From the NCBI RefSeq assembly GCF_050717535.1, contig NZ_JBOITM010000076.1, positions 23,144-87,143 on the forward strand: a stretch of 64,000 bases of DNA. Reading direction: 5' to 3'. The position numbers and the translations under genes were made by a program. Shown here piece by piece: positions 26,736 through 34,621 of the stretch (position 1 is its first letter; the number at the start of each line of letters is the position of its first letter). Source of the stretch: Clostridium_AD sp050717535 (GTDB taxonomy: Bacteria; Bacillota; Clostridia; Clostridiales; Clostridiaceae). The notes beneath the pieces were generated by a model. The model made no database searches, was not told the origin of the DNA, and worked only from the letters and a program-made list of their open reading frames with translations.

Positions 26736-27296
26736 ATGTCAGATATAACGAAACAAGCTTTAGCGCAATCATTAAAAAGTAAAATGAATACTGCTCCTTT
26801 AGCTAAAATTACTGTTAATGATATTGTTAAAGTGTGCAAAGTAAACCGTCGTACATTTTATTATCACTTTCAAGATATTTATGCACTTTTAGAATGGATT
26901 TTTAAAAATGAAGTTGCAAATGTAATGGCAGAAAATAAAACCTATAAGACATGGCAAGAGGGGTTTTTGAGAATATTCAATTATTTGAGTGAAAACCGAA
27001 AAATGGTTTTAAATACTTATAATTCTATTGGTCGAGAACAATTAGAAGCTCACTTATATAGTGCAGTGTACAACCTCGTTTTAAATGTTGTAGATGAAAT
27101 TACCTTAGGAAAAGAAGTGTCTGCAAAAGAAAAGGAATTTGTAGTAAATTTTTATAAGGTTGCGCTTGTTGGTTTATTGCTTGAATGGATAAGAAAAAAT
27201 ATGAAAGAAAATCCAGAGCAAATTGTTGATAATCTTAATAAAATAATAATTGGAGATACTCATAAAGCACTATTAGAATTTGAAATACCACAATAG
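26736..27296 (+). CDS. TetR-family regulator with DhaS-like C-terminal domain
   Basis: A 186-residue protein with a TetR helix-turn-helix (ITVNDIVKVCKVNRRTFYYHFQDIYALLEWIF). The C-terminal domain resembles the TetR_C_8 type of DhaS and similar clostridial regulators. ATG 26736 is preferred over GTG 26727 because AGGGGG lies 8 bases before it. It stands alone and convergent with an oleate hydratase remnant, so the target is unclear. Confidence 0.82.
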   Translation: MSDITKQALAQSLKSKMNTAPLAKITVNDIVKVCKVNRRTFYYHFQDIYALLEWIFKNEVANVMAENKTYKTWQEGFLRIFNYLSENRKMVLNTYNSIGREQLEAHLYSAVYNLVLNVVDEITLGKEVSAKEKEFVVNFYKVALVGLLLEWIRKNMKENPEQIVDNLNKIIIGDTHKALLEFEIPQ

Positions 27297-27307
27297 CTTT
27301 TATAGAT

Positions 27308-27355
27308 ATAAAAGCTATGAATTAAGTTTTTAAACTCAAATTTCATAGCTTTTTA
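27308..27355. terminator. bidirectional terminator
   Basis: AAAAGCTATGAA pairs with TTCATAGCTTTT around a 20-base loop, between the convergent TetR gene and the oleate hydratase fragment. Confidence 0.7.
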
Positions 27356-27365
27356 TTCATTAGAC

Positions 27366-27963
27366 TTAAATTAAGCCTTCTAAACTTGTATTGCTCAATA
27401 ATTTTTTGATAATTCCTTCAGCAGGTAATGATCTTCCACTATACAGTGCTTTAGCTGCTTTAGCAACAATACGTACATCATATTGGCTAGGGTATATTTC
27501 AGGTGGATTTTTTTCAAGTCGGAGTAAAGTATATACAGCCATAATAGCAGAACGAACTGAATATTCAACTGTAAACACACAATCATTTTTAACTTCTGCA
27601 AATTGACCTAAAAATGCAAGGTTTGTACTACCTGCAGGTACAACTTGTGGTCTATCTCCTTTAACACGAGGCATAAATTGACTTGTGATATAAGGCATGA
27701 TAGAAGGAATTACAATACATGTTTCAATGTATTCATGCATATCTTTTTCGTTAATTCCTAAATGATATAAAAGCTCTTGTAATAATTCTCTACCATTACA
27801 TTCGCTCATTTTCTTTTTAATGAAATCACCTTCATTGTTAGGGAATAGTGCATATGCCCATATAACTATAACATCATCAGGTTGATTAATAAATTGAGGT
27901 TGCCTATTAACAGTAACACTTAATAACCAGCTTGAATCTTTAACTGTTATTATTCCGCTAATT
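27366..27963 (-). pseudogene. C-terminal remnant of oleate hydratase (MCRA family)
   Basis: The minus-strand frame is open from 27963 to the stop at 27366 and encodes about 198 residues matching the C-terminal third of the myosin-cross-reactive-antigen/oleate hydratase family: KDSSWLLSVTVNRQPQF, then IVIWAYALFPNNEGD, then VKGDRPQVVPAGSTNLAFLGQ, then CVFTVEYSVRSAIMAVYTLL. The roughly 400 N-terminal residues with the FAD Rossmann site are absent, and a stop lies just upstream. An ATG at 27809 could start a shorter piece, but it would have no catalytic site. A second, different fragment lies at 53008. Confidence 0.85.
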
Positions 27964-28193
27964 TAATTTTTTTTGTTTAATAGAAAATCCTGTACTAAGT
28001 CTTTTTATTTAAAATACAGGAATTTTGTATTGGATTGTCTATAATAATAATAATGATATAATTTTTATGAAAGAGAGTAAATCATCAAAAATGGTGGGTT
28101 GTGCAAATTTGCAACATAGCCTTTGATTTGTGAAAGTTAATCTTCAAAGGGAACTCACACTAAGACATAAAATAGATACCTCCGTGGAAAGTC

Positions 28194-28222
28194 AAAAAAA
28201 TAGTGCCTTCTCAGGCACTATT
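28194..28222 (-). terminator. terminator of the antiporter/PII-like operon
   Basis: A perfect 9-bp stem, AATAGTGCC with GGCACTATT, closes a 6-base loop. On the minus strand it is followed by seven T, 60 bases past the PII-like stop. The remaining 27964-28193 stretch has no gene. Confidence 0.8.
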
Positions 28223-28281
28223 TTCATTGTAAACATTATCTCTGTTAGTTTTCGGATATTTTTGTGTAGTTTAGTTACTTT

Positions 28282-28632
28282 CTAATGCTTTTCATATTCT
28301 ACATTTTCAATTCCGTAACATTCTAAAATAGGCATTACAAACATAACACCAGTTCCAGGTTTATCTGTAAATTCTTTGCTTATTGTATCTACAACACCTC
28401 TTAATTTGGGTTCTCCTTCTATTACGCTTACTATGGTTTTATTAAAAGGCTTAGTTCCTTCAACAAGTCTTCTTATACCTGCAAAAATTGGAATATCTAG
28501 GCTGCTTTCAAGTAGCACACTGCCTAGTCCTTGACTATCTATAGTTGTAGCACCACAACCATTCTCATAAAATACCTTAGAAATATCATCTAATTTATCA
28601 ATGTCACTTAATATAATAAACACTGCATACAT
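28282..28632 (-). CDS. PII-like signalling protein paired with the antiporter
   Basis: A 116-residue ferredoxin-like fold with PII/PII-like features: MYAVFIILSDIDKLDDISKVFYENG as the first beta-alpha unit, a central IVSVIEGEPKLRGVVDTI and a hydrophobic end strand (GVMFVMPILECYGIE). The classical GlnB T-loop tyrosine motif is not visible, so it is a PII-like rather than canonical protein. It lies 17 bases after the antiporter with AAGGAGAG and is surely co-transcribed. PII-like proteins beside transporters usually gate them in response to nucleotides; that role is inferred. Confidence 0.68.
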   Translation of the reverse strand: MYAVFIILSDIDKLDDISKVFYENGCGATTIDSQGLGSVLLESSLDIPIFAGIRRLVEGTKPFNKTIVSVIEGEPKLRGVVDTISKEFTDKPGTGVMFVMPILECYGIENVEYEKH

Positions 28633-28649
28633 ATGTTATCTCTCCTTAA

Positions 28650-29822
28650 TTAAATATTAGATTCCTTAGCTTTTATTATAGCATTTTTAGTTAATATTGG
28701 TCCAACTAACTCTGTAACAATTGTGGTAGCCAAAAGTATTGTTATTACAGTAGAACCAAGTGGAGTACCACTAAATTCTTTACTAACTGTGATAGCGAGA
28801 CCTATTGCAACACCCACTTGTGAAAGCAATCCAAAACCTAGATATTTCTTAACCGTTTCAGGTGCTTTTGATAATGAGGCACCAAGCGACGCACCGGAGA
28901 TTTTGCCAATCATCCTAAAAATGAAATAAGCAACACCGATTACACCTATATGTGGTAATAATGAAATATCTAATCTACAACCTGCTAATATAAAGAAAGC
29001 AGCAATAATAGGTGGCGAAAATGTATCTATATTAAAGAATGCTTTTCTGCTATAAGATGATACATTAGCTACTATTGTACCCAATGTCATCGCGGCAAGT
29101 AGGGAAGATAGATTAAATATTGTGCAGATGCCGATTAATAATAATAATGTTCCTACTACGAAGCCAAGATCCTCTTCTTTATTGCGACAGTTAGCAAGTA
29201 AATAACATAAAGCTATTCCTAAAACACAACCTAACCCAAGTGATAATAGAATTTCTGCTATTGGATGTACAAGAACCTTAAAAATTGTGATTTGCTGATG
29301 TTTTATAAAGACCTTTGCTATGGAAGATGCGATAGAGTATATCATAAGACAAATTGCATCATCCACGGCCACTACTCCAAGTAGTGTGCTAGTTAATGGC
29401 CCCTTAGCTTTACATTCCTTTAAAACCATTACCGTGGCAGCTGGAGCAGTTGCAGATGCTACTGCACCAAGTATTAAGGCAATTGGTATACTGTGTGTTA
29501 AAAAATACATTGCAATTGCAACTAAGAAAAAAGCCCCTAGAGCTTCACATGTTGCTATTATGAAAATAGACTTACCTAGTTTTTTAATAACTGATACTTC
29601 AAGTTCACTTCCGATTTTAAAAGCAATAATTGCCAATGCAAAATCACTAATAAATGATAGCTTATTTATTATATCAGGGTTAACAATATTAAATCCCGAA
29701 ACTCCAAGAATTAACCCTGCGATTATATATCCAGCAACAGATGGTATTTTGAATTTATTCATTAATTTTCCAAATATTATACCAACAATTAATGCTATAC
29801 CTAAACTTATAAAAGCATTCAT
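28650..29822 (-). CDS. CPA2-family cation:proton antiporter (KefB/NapA-like)
   Basis: A 390-residue protein with about 12-13 hydrophobic helices, in the Na+/H+ exchanger fold: IPSVAGYIIAGLILG, LGAVASATAPAATVMVL with the unwound-helix region and GVVAVDDAICLM with the conserved acidic pair. It lacks a C-terminal TrkA-N/RCK domain, which many relatives use for regulation; the downstream PII-like protein may take that part. ATG 29822 follows AGAGGTG. The cation (Na+ or K+) is not decidable from sequence. Confidence 0.85.
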   Translation of the reverse strand: MNAFISLGIALIVGIIFGKLMNKFKIPSVAGYIIAGLILGVSGFNIVNPDIINKLSFISDFALAIIAFKIGSELEVSVIKKLGKSIFIIATCEALGAFFLVAIAMYFLTHSIPIALILGAVASATAPAATVMVLKECKAKGPLTSTLLGVVAVDDAICLMIYSIASSIAKVFIKHQQITIFKVLVHPIAEILLSLGLGCVLGIALCYLLANCRNKEEDLGFVVGTLLLLIGICTIFNLSSLLAAMTLGTIVANVSSYSRKAFFNIDTFSPPIIAAFFILAGCRLDISLLPHIGVIGVAYFIFRMIGKISGASLGASLSKAPETVKKYLGFGLLSQVGVAIGLAITVSKEFSGTPLGSTVITILLATTIVTELVGPILTKNAIIKAKESNI

Positions 29823-30228
29823 ATTAATACACCTCTTTTGTAATAACGCATACCCATAATTGTATAACTTTTTAATAGAATTGTAAATCTCTATATATTC
29901 TGAAATATGAGGACCTGTCCCTATAATTTTAGATGAGATGATTTTATTCCATTCATAGGCAATAATGCTAACTATTTCAATAAAATTTTCAACCGCAAGT
30001 AGAGATGTATACTTATTTATAATTCACTCACTCTAAAAAATAGTAATCTATGGTACATAATGGTATAATTAACTTGTGATTGTTTCATAATTGTACCCTG
30101 AGATGAAATGAAATTAATGTAACAATTATTGATAGAAATAGCCAATGATAATGATATAGTTCATAACTTTGTTAGTTAGGTAATTGAGTAAGAGTTTTAA
30201 TTTTATTTATAAAAAGGGGATATATAAT
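29823..30228. other. divergent intergenic region
   Basis: On the minus strand the antiporter frame stays open for about 62 codons before its ATG (AVENFIEIVSIIAYEWNKIIS and so on) but has no start codon, so it may be the decayed end of another gene. On the plus strand the region must hold the promoter for the small membrane protein at 30229, but no clear -35/-10 pair was found. No RNA gene was seen. Confidence 0.3.
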
Positions 30229-30549
30229 ATGTGGAAAATAATAATTAGATTATTGGTGCCATTTACAGCTATATTTACTTATTTAAAGACAAAGTTTTAT
30301 ATGGTCAAAAAAAATTATTATAAGTTAATAGATAAATATAATAGTAATCTTATAAAAAACTTAACGGATGAAGGGGTCCATAACTATATTTCAAATATTA
30401 ACAAACTACCTAAAATTACTTTTAATCAAGCACAAAGTGATAAGATAAGAAAAATCTATATAGAGGTTAAGAAAAATAATAATATCAATGAGGATTTAAA
30501 AGCACAATTAAGAGTTGCTTTAAAACTAATAGGAATAGATAGAATTTGA
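30229..30549 (+). CDS. small unknown membrane-anchored protein
   Basis: A 106-residue protein. ATG 30229 follows AAAGGGGA, while the in-frame TTG at 30184 has no ribosome site. One N-terminal hydrophobic helix (residues 3-20) is followed by a basic, Lys/Asn-rich helical domain ending in LKAQLRVALKLIGIDRI. I recognise no family. It has its own terminator at 30616. Confidence 0.55.
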   Translation: MWKIIIRLLVPFTAIFTYLKTKFYMVKKNYYKLIDKYNSNLIKNLTDEGVHNYISNINKLPKITFNQAQSDKIRKIYIEVKKNNNINEDLKAQLRVALKLIGIDRI

Positions 30550-30615
30550 TTTTTATATTTTATGAGGCGAATCTGTACTAATGTCCTTCTCTTATATATT
30601 GAATAGTGCTTTGTT

Positions 30616-30648
30616 AAAAAAAGTTTCATATTTTATGAAACTTTTTTT
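30616..30648 (+). terminator. rho-independent terminator
   Basis: AAAAAAGTTTCAT pairs with ATGAAACTTTTTT around a 5-base loop, with a T-run, 67 bases past the small membrane protein. Confidence 0.85.
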
Positions 30649-30843
30649 GAATTTATTCCACCTAGTGTATATAAAATACTTAGAAAAGTATAAAGATGGA
30701 CAATATCCAGCTATACCTCACTGTCTTCTGGGGGTTTTTATGAGATTGAATTGAGATATTATTTGAAATATTAGTGCAATTGGGATATGATTTAAGTAGA
30801 TTATTTTTGCGGAAACTTAAAATATATGATAGGGAGGATTATT

Positions 30844-31443
30844 ATGAAAAAACTAATTTTAGTGACATCACCACCAGCAAGTGGAAAAACTTATATAGCA
30901 AAAAAACTTGCCGAGGAATTAAGTCATGTTGTGTATCTCGATAAAGATACACTCATAAAATTATCTAAACAGATTTTTGTTGCGGCAGGAGAAGAATATA
31001 ATAGAAGCTCAGATTTTTTCAATGAAAATATACGTGATTATGAATATGAAACAATAGTAGCAATTGCACTGGAAGCTTTGAATTATGATGATATTGTGCT
31101 AATCAATGCACCATTTACAAAAGAAATAAGAGATTTGAACTATATCAAAAAGCTAAAAGCAGTATTAAAAGATAAGAACGCATCTTTGGTGGTTATCTGG
31201 GTAGAAACTTCAATAGATGTAACACAAAAAAGAATGGTTGAAAGGAATTCTGATAGGGATACGTGGAAACTTGCGAATTGGAATGAATATATTGAAGGAA
31301 TTAATTTTGACATTCCTATTGCCTTAGATGATCCTTATGTAAAAGATGATTTGCTTATCTTCAAAAACTCTTCTGATGAAGAATTCGCGGATTCATTAAC
31401 AAAAACAATTGATATACTGGAAGAATCTTCTGGCAGAAAATAA
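30844..31443 (+). CDS. P-loop NTPase/kinase of the AAA_33 (zeta-toxin-like) type
   Basis: A 199-residue protein with Walker A SPPASGKT at residues 9-16, an early acidic Walker-B-like YLDKDTL, and a lid-type arginine region (VTQKRMVERNSDRDTWK). Length and layout fit small-molecule kinases and zeta-toxin-like ATPases. No antitoxin is adjacent, so a toxin role is not supported. ATG 30844 follows AGGGAGG. A DJ-1 family gene lies 78 bases downstream. Confidence 0.7.
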   Translation: MKKLILVTSPPASGKTYIAKKLAEELSHVVYLDKDTLIKLSKQIFVAAGEEYNRSSDFFNENIRDYEYETIVAIALEALNYDDIVLINAPFTKEIRDLNYIKKLKAVLKDKNASLVVIWVETSIDVTQKRMVERNSDRDTWKLANWNEYIEGINFDIPIALDDPYVKDDLLIFKNSSDEEFADSLTKTIDILEESSGRK

Positions 31444-31521
31444 ATCTCCTAAATTAGGGGATGATAGAGAAAAAAATAAACCAAATCGAGGTTATATTGA
31501 TAAAAGAAGGGAAGGGTTAAA

Positions 31522-32103
31522 TTGAGAAGAGTTGCAGTTTTTTTAGCAGAAGGATTTGAAGAGGGTGAAGCCTTATTTGTAGTTGATATTTTAAGAAGGG
31601 CAGGATTTCAATGCGATTCTATAAGTATCAATGAAGAAATGGTAAAAGGTTCGCATGGTATTGTGGTAAAGGCGGATAAAATTATAAGTGATGAAATAAA
31701 AGAATACGATATGATTGTTTTACCTGGTGGATTACCTGGTGCAACAAATTTAAGAGATGATGAAAGGGTCATTGAATTAGTAAAATATTTTGATAAAGCA
31801 CCGGAAAAATTTGTTGCAGCTATTTGTGCAGCACCTATTATTTTAGAAAAAGCAGGAATTATAAAGGGACGCAAAATAACATCATATCCTGGAGTGGAAT
31901 ATACCACATTGCTTAAAGATGCAAATTATGTAGAAGATGTCGTTGCGGTAGATGATCACTTGATTACCAGCAGAGGTCCAGCTTCAACCCTAGCATTTGC
32001 ATATACGTTAGTAGATGCATTAGGTGGAAATAGTAGTTTGTTAAAGCAAGGGATGCTTTATGATATGGTAAGAGAAAGCAAATTCGAGCAGATAAAATAC
32101 TGA
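31522..32103 (+). CDS. DJ-1/PfpI-family protein
   Basis: A 193-residue protein starting at TTG after GAAGGG. It shows the DJ-1 pattern: LAEGFEEGEAL with the conserved Glu, VLPGGLPGATNL, the nucleophile elbow with Cys102 (AAICAAPIILEKAG) and ITSYPGVE, closest to the YajL/ThiJ branch. Members act as deglycase-, glyoxalase- or chaperone-like stress proteins, and which applies is unsettled. A promoter for the ABC-F copy begins 22 bases after its stop. Confidence 0.88.
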   Translation: MRRVAVFLAEGFEEGEALFVVDILRRAGFQCDSISINEEMVKGSHGIVVKADKIISDEIKEYDMIVLPGGLPGATNLRDDERVIELVKYFDKAPEKFVAAICAAPIILEKAGIIKGRKITSYPGVEYTTLLKDANYVEDVVAVDDHLITSRGPASTLAFAYTLVDALGGNSSLLKQGMLYDMVRESKFEQIKY

Positions 32104-32124
32104 TAAAATTTTAATATGAAATGA

Positions 32125-32153
32125 TTGAACTTAGTAGTAAAAAGTGTTATGCT
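32125..32153 (+). promoter_or_regulatory. promoter of ABC-F copy 2
   Basis: TTGAAC (32125-32130), a 17-bp spacer and TATGCT (32148-32153), the duplicate of the promoter at 21456-21484. Confidence 0.65.
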
Positions 32154-32174
32154 ATATATGGTAAACTAAGTAGA

Positions 32175-32204
32175 ATGTCATCACTACATAAAAATCAAGT
32201 TTAA
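32175..32204 (+). CDS. candidate leader peptide MSSLHKNQV
   Basis: A nine-codon upstream ORF, the counterpart of MFLLYKNQV in copy 1, with the same length, stop and KNQV ending. It ends 26 bases before the attenuator hairpin. The ribosome site is weak, so translation is unproven. Confidence 0.42.
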   Translation: MSSLHKNQV

Positions 32205-32230
32205 AATTACAATTACAAGAGAATATATTG

Positions 32231-32258
32231 AAGAGCTTATTTTTATAGGCTCTTTTTT
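32231..32258 (+). terminator. attenuator terminator before ABC-F copy 2
   Basis: It is identical in sequence to the hairpin at 21563-21590: AAGAGC with GCTCTT, then a T-run, 22 bases before the ATG. Confidence 0.75.
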
Positions 32259-32280
32259 AGTGATAAACAGAGGTAATAAT

Positions 32281-34022
32281 ATGTTTAAGGTTGATAACTT
32301 GTCCTACTCATTTCCGCAAAAGAATTTATATAATAACATTTCATTTACATTGGAAGATGGTAAGCATTGTGCTTTTATAGGAACAAATGGTAGTGGAAAA
32401 AGTACATTAATAGATATAATTATGGATCCAGAAAAATATATGTTTGATGGTAAGCTTGAGATAGAGCCAAATTGTAGAATTGGGTATGTAAGCCAATTTT
32501 CACAACAAGGCGAAACAAAAGAAATTACAGTTTTCGAATATATATAGGGGAAAAATTTATTAAGTTACAAAATGAAATAACAGCTATTTGCAGCGAAATG
32601 GAAACATCTTCTGATATTGATGCTTTGCTAGAAAAATATCAACAAGCTTTAGACGCATTTAATGCGATTAATGGGGATTATTTCGAAAACCGTATTAATA
32701 AAAGCCTAAATCTTGCAGACTTAATAAGGTATAAAGATTTAATGATATCTGAACTTAGTGGTGGCGAATTTAAGCTTATTCAAGTAATTAAAGAAATGCT
32801 AAATAGTCCAGACTTAATGATTATGGATGAACCAGATGTGTTTTTAGACTTTGAAAACCTTAATGCCCTTAAAAATCTAATTAATTCGTTCAGTGGAACA
32901 ATGTTAATTATTACGCACAACAGATATATATTGAATCATTGTTTTAATAAAATCCTGCATCTTGAAAACATGGAGATCCAAGAGTTTGATGGAAACTATA
33001 TTGATTATAACTTTTCACTGCTTCAAACTAAAATTGAGCTGCAAGAACTAGCTATTGATGATAATGTAGAACTTGAGAGAAACGAGAAATTAATAAAAAA
33101 ACTAAGATTTCTCGCAACTGAATATGGTCAATCTTCTAAAGGAAAATCTCTAAATGCTAGAGTTAAAATTCAAGAAAGATTAGAAAAAAGTAGAATTAAA
33201 ACGCCATTGGTAGACATTAAACAGCCAGATATCAGTCTAGTTGCAGAGAATGAAATGGTGGAAACTATTGTTTTAAAAGTTAGTGATTACAGTGTTAGCT
33301 TTGATGATACACTACTGGAAAATGTTAACTTTGAGATTAAATCTACTGATAAAGTGGCCATTGTTGGCCCAAATGGTACTGGCAAAACCACAATACTTCA
33401 AGAAATCTTTAAAAATAATAATGATTCTATTGAAATAAATAAAGATGTTGAAGTGGCTTATTTATCTCAACTTCAAGGCAAAACATTAAATGAGGCTAAT
33501 ACCATACTTGAAGAATTTTTAGATGCTGGGTTTAAAACTAATCAAGAGGTTATAGAATATATTTCTGGTTATGGGTTTGAAGAAGAATATATTAATCAAA
33601 AGATAGGTTCTTTGTCTGGTGGAGAAAAAAACATACTTCAATTGGCTAAAGTTTCTGCTAGTAAAGCAAACATGCTGCTTCTTGATGAACCCACAAGTCA
33701 CCTAGACACCTATTCACAAATAGCACTAGAAAAGGCCATAGAGAACTATAAAGGTGCAATTTTAATGATTTCTCATGATTTTTACTCTATAGTAAATTGT
33801 ATGGATTTTGTTTTAATGATTGAGGATAAGACAATTCGAAAAATGAGTATGCGAAAATTTAGAAAGATGATTTATGCTAGTCATTTTGACAAAGACTATT
33901 TAGAAATTGAACAAAAGAAAAAATTAGTTGAAACAAAAATAGAATTGGCATTAAAAGATACTGATTTAACACTTGCAAAAGATCTATCCCAGGAGTTAGA
34001 AGAGTTGATTAAGTTACTTTAA
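32281..34022 (+). pseudogene. second ABC-F gene, disrupted by a 2-base TA insertion
   Basis: It is collinear with the ABC-F at 21613 over its whole length: 1742 bases against 1740. The only length change is an extra TA in a TA run at 32539-32547, which gives TAG after 88 codons. Beyond that the frame is open to 34022 with intact signature, Walker A/B of NBD2 and the C-terminal extension; all other differences are substitutions. NBD1 Walker A (GTNGSGKST) lies before the break. An ATG at 32598 could start a fragment without NBD1 Walker A. It is either a recent pseudogene, a slippage-controlled gene or a sequencing error. Promoter and attenuator are intact. Confidence 0.85.
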
Positions 34023-34087
34023 AATTATAGGATGAGATACCGGATATATTAATGTAAGATATAAGGTTGGTAGCAGCAGCAATTAAG

Positions 34088-34128
34088 AAAAAGCTTATTT
34101 CATAGAGAAATCTATGGGATAGGCTTTC
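34088..34128 (+). terminator. terminator of ABC-F copy 2
   Basis: AAAGCTTAT pairs with ATAGGCTTT, with an inner ATAGA/TCTAT stem, and T-rich DNA follows. Confidence 0.55.
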
Positions 34129-34237
34129 TCTAATTTTATTTAAATTATTTGGTAATAATATTCCCCAAGTTTTTTTAATCTTAAAAATATCGGCTATTTA
34201 CAATTAGATGAATATTAATCACAAAAATATGGTATTA

Positions 34238-34275
34238 TATAATTAAAGAAAGCTAAACACCCCCCATAGGGGGTG
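34238..34275 (+). promoter_or_regulatory. CsoR operator and -10 box before csoR-copA
   Basis: CACCCCC-CATA-GGGGGTG (34258-34275) is a G/C-tract palindrome in an AT-rich leader, the classic form of CsoR-type operators. TATAAT lies at 34238-34243, so bound repressor would sit over the transcription start. The -35 box is poor. Copper binding to CsoR should release it. Confidence 0.75.
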
Positions 34276-34333
34276 GGCTAAAATTAGATTAAAACATTTC
34301 TCTTTGTGAGATATGTAGAAAGGAGCAATTTAA

Positions 34334-34603
34334 TTGAATAAAGAGCAAGAGCTAGCGATTCAATCCCTTAAAACATCAAAAGGACAAATTGAGGGGATAA
34401 TAAAGATGATAGACGAAGGTCGGTATTGTATAGATGTATCAAATCAAATAATTGCGGTGCAATCTCTACTTAAAAAAGCAAATATGTTAATTTTAAAACA
34501 GCATCTTAATCATTGCGTAAAAGACGCATTTATGAATAATACGGGGGAAGAAAAGGTTGATGAAATAATTGCTCTACTTGCCAAATTAATTGGTAATAAA
34601 TAA
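34334..34603 (+). CDS. csoR: copper-sensing repressor CsoR
   Basis: An 89-residue all-helical DUF156 protein starting at TTG after GAAAGGAGC. It carries the CsoR copper-ligand pattern: Cys in GRYCIDVSNQI, then His and Cys in LKQHLNHCV, spaced as the C-H-C set that holds Cu(I). RcnR or FrmR types lack this arrangement. It lies 18 bases before copA with a G-tract palindrome upstream, a standard autoregulated copper-efflux operon. Confidence 0.88.
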   Translation: MNKEQELAIQSLKTSKGQIEGIIKMIDEGRYCIDVSNQIIAVQSLLKKANMLILKQHLNHCVKDAFMNNTGEEKVDEIIALLAKLIGNK

Positions 34604-34621
34604 TATAAGGAGGGACTTAAT

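Noticed and set aside
29823..30010. N-terminal extension of the antiporter (in-frame open for about 62 codons)
   Set aside because: It has no start codon, the extension is not hydrophobic like the family N-terminus, and ATG 29822 has a good AGAGGTG site.
30844..31443. Zeta-type toxin of a toxin-antitoxin pair
   Set aside because: There is a P-loop only; no adjacent epsilon-like antitoxin and no UDP-GlcNAc-specific motif could be identified.
32598..34022. Independent single-domain ABC ATPase gene starting at ATG 32598
   Set aside because: It is collinear with the second part of the intact ABC-F at 21613 and lacks Walker A of the first domain and a good ribosome site; it is the tail of the frameshifted copy.
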